Positions 7,321 to 7,952 of a stretch of 7,952 nt of DNA are shown here, in pieces. Both the position numbers and the translations under genes were made by a program. The stretch is from an uncultured Clostridia bacterium (GTDB lineage: Bacteria > Bacillota > Clostridia > TANB77 > CAG-508), in NCBI GenBank assembly GCA_947630155.1, contig CANRGM010000048.1, positions 1 to 7,952 on the forward strand, in the 5' to 3' direction. The notes below the pieces were generated by a model, which was given only the letters and a program-made list of their open reading frames with translations, was not told the origin of the DNA and did no database searches. Numbering within the stretch: the stretch's first letter is position 1; every line of letters begins with the position of its first letter.

Positions 7321-7952
7321 ATGAAAGTAAGAAATAATATAATAAAGATAATTTTTGTATCTATTTTTATAATGCTAATTTGTAATATTGATTCATATGC
7401 TTCTGCAAGTATGAATGTTTCTGCAAGTAAAAATACATTAAATGTGGGAGAAACTGCAAGTATTTCAATAACAGCTAATAATTGTGCAGGAATGTTTTCG
7501 GTTACATCTTCAAATAGCGCTGTAGCATCAGTTAGTGCAGGGTCATCATTTGTAGAGGGGGGAGCAATGGAGACTCCAATTACAATTACTGCAAAATCTG
7601 CTGGAACTGCAACAATTACTGTAACAGCAACAGATGTTACAGAGGTAGAATTAGATGCATCTGGAAATCCAGTAGGATTTAATGGAAGTAGAAGTATAAC
7701 AATTACAGTTGCAGAAGTTCAAGGTAATAATAGCAATGATAATGGAAATGGTAATGGTAATAATGGTGATAACGGTAACAATCCTACACCAACACCTACA
7801 ACGCCACCAGCACAAGAAACTCCAAAAGAAAATGTACCATCATTTAAAAATGTTAATGAAACTGTATATGTCAAATCAACTCAATCATCAGTTAATGTTA
7901 GACAAGGATATACAACTGATACAAAATTACTTGGTTCACTAAAAAGTGGAGA
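7321..7952 (+). CDS. exported Ig-like / SH3b surface protein, 3' end outside the window
   Basis: The first 210 codons of a secreted protein are present and the frame is still open at the right edge. Residues 1-29 form a signal peptide (basic MKVRNN, an Ile/Phe/Leu core, and A27-S28-A29 as the probable cleavage site). Residues about 31-133 are a Ser/Thr/Val-rich Ig-like (bacterial BIG2-like) domain; typical parts are LNVGETASISI and SAGTATITVTA. An Asn/Gly-rich stretch (135-154) and a Pro/Thr stretch (155-163) form a flexible linker. An SH3b domain begins near 182 (VYVKSTQSSVNVRQGYTTD), resembling the repeats of the upstream protein. The gene starts 28 bp after the autolysin stop with no promoter or terminator between, so the two are probably co-transcribed. 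It may be a second wall-binding enzyme or an adhesin, depending on the missing C-terminus. Confidence 0.85.
   Translation, partial: MKVRNNIIKIIFVSIFIMLICNIDSYASASMNVSASKNTLNVGETASISITANNCAGMFSVTSSNSAVASVSAGSSFVEGGAMETPITITAKSAGTATITVTATDVTEVELDASGNPVGFNGSRSITITVAEVQGNNSNDNGNGNGNNGDNGNNPTPTPTTPPAQETPKENVPSFKNVNETVYVKSTQSSVNVRQGYTTDTKLLGSLKSG
7723..7782 (+). repeat. low-complexity Asn/Gly coding stretch
   Basis: About 20 codons of mostly AAT, GGT, GGA and GAT, with AATGGT units in near-tandem order, encode the flexible linker between the Ig-like and SH3b parts. Such repeats can gain or lose units by slippage. Confidence 0.6.

Noticed and set aside
7372..7386. Lipoprotein signal (lipobox) around Cys21 of the Ig/SH3b protein
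   Set aside because: The residues before Cys are Met-Leu-Ile, and the -1 position should be Gly, Ala or Ser. A standard signal peptidase I site follows a few residues later.
7709..7942. Plus-strand open frame encoding a Met/His/Gln-rich peptide
   Set aside because: It is a frame shadow of the Ig/SH3b gene created by the Asn/Gly and Pro/Thr repeat codons. The true frame runs from 7321 with a signal peptide and recognisable domains.
1..7952. CRISPR array, tRNA or rRNA genes, transposase or insertion-sequence ends, phage or toxin-antitoxin genes
   Set aside because: I saw no spaced direct repeats, RNA-gene cores, transposase motifs or flanking target duplications in the window.

Overview
The window looks like chromosomal DNA from a low-GC, Gram-positive anaerobe of the Clostridia. 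The pointers are the A/T-rich coding sequence, strong AGGAGG-type ribosome binding sites, a T-box leader ahead of a single-chain glycyl-tRNA synthetase, a pyruvate phosphate dikinase of clostridial size, and secreted SH3b/dockerin-like proteins. I cannot name the species.

Layout from left to right. Positions 1-154 hold the 3' part of a T-box leader (T-box sequence, antiterminator, terminator), which controls glyS (188-1570). A bidirectional terminator at 1618-1649 separates glyS from a convergent minus-strand gene (1691-2137). That gene encodes a small exported protein I do not recognise, and it is more GC-rich than its neighbours. It shares a 214-bp divergent control region with ppdK. Both promoters there have the same extended -10 core in mirror image, and a perfect 9+9 palindrome overlaps the predicted start of the minus-strand transcript. 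The ppdK gene (2352-4977) is complete in length but carries one extra base near position 2451, which shifts the frame after about 33 codons. A 20-bp perfect inverted repeat spans its stop codon. A new promoter (5057-5085) then starts a cell-surface operon. Its first gene (5127-7292) encodes an exported glucosaminidase-type protein with three SH3b domains and a C-terminal dockerin-like pair. Only 28 bp later comes a second exported protein (7321 onward) with an Ig-like domain, an Asn/Gly and Pro/Thr linker, and the start of another SH3b domain; it runs off the right edge.

Functionally the window joins two housekeeping genes (glycine-tRNA charging and PEP/pyruvate interconversion) to the start of a cell-wall remodelling or adhesion locus. 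I see no defence system, CRISPR array, tRNA, rRNA or transposase. The points most worth following up are the ppdK frameshift, the orphan secreted gene with its palindromic leader, and the dockerin-tailed autolysin next to an Ig/SH3b protein. None of these amounts to a demonstrated new system.
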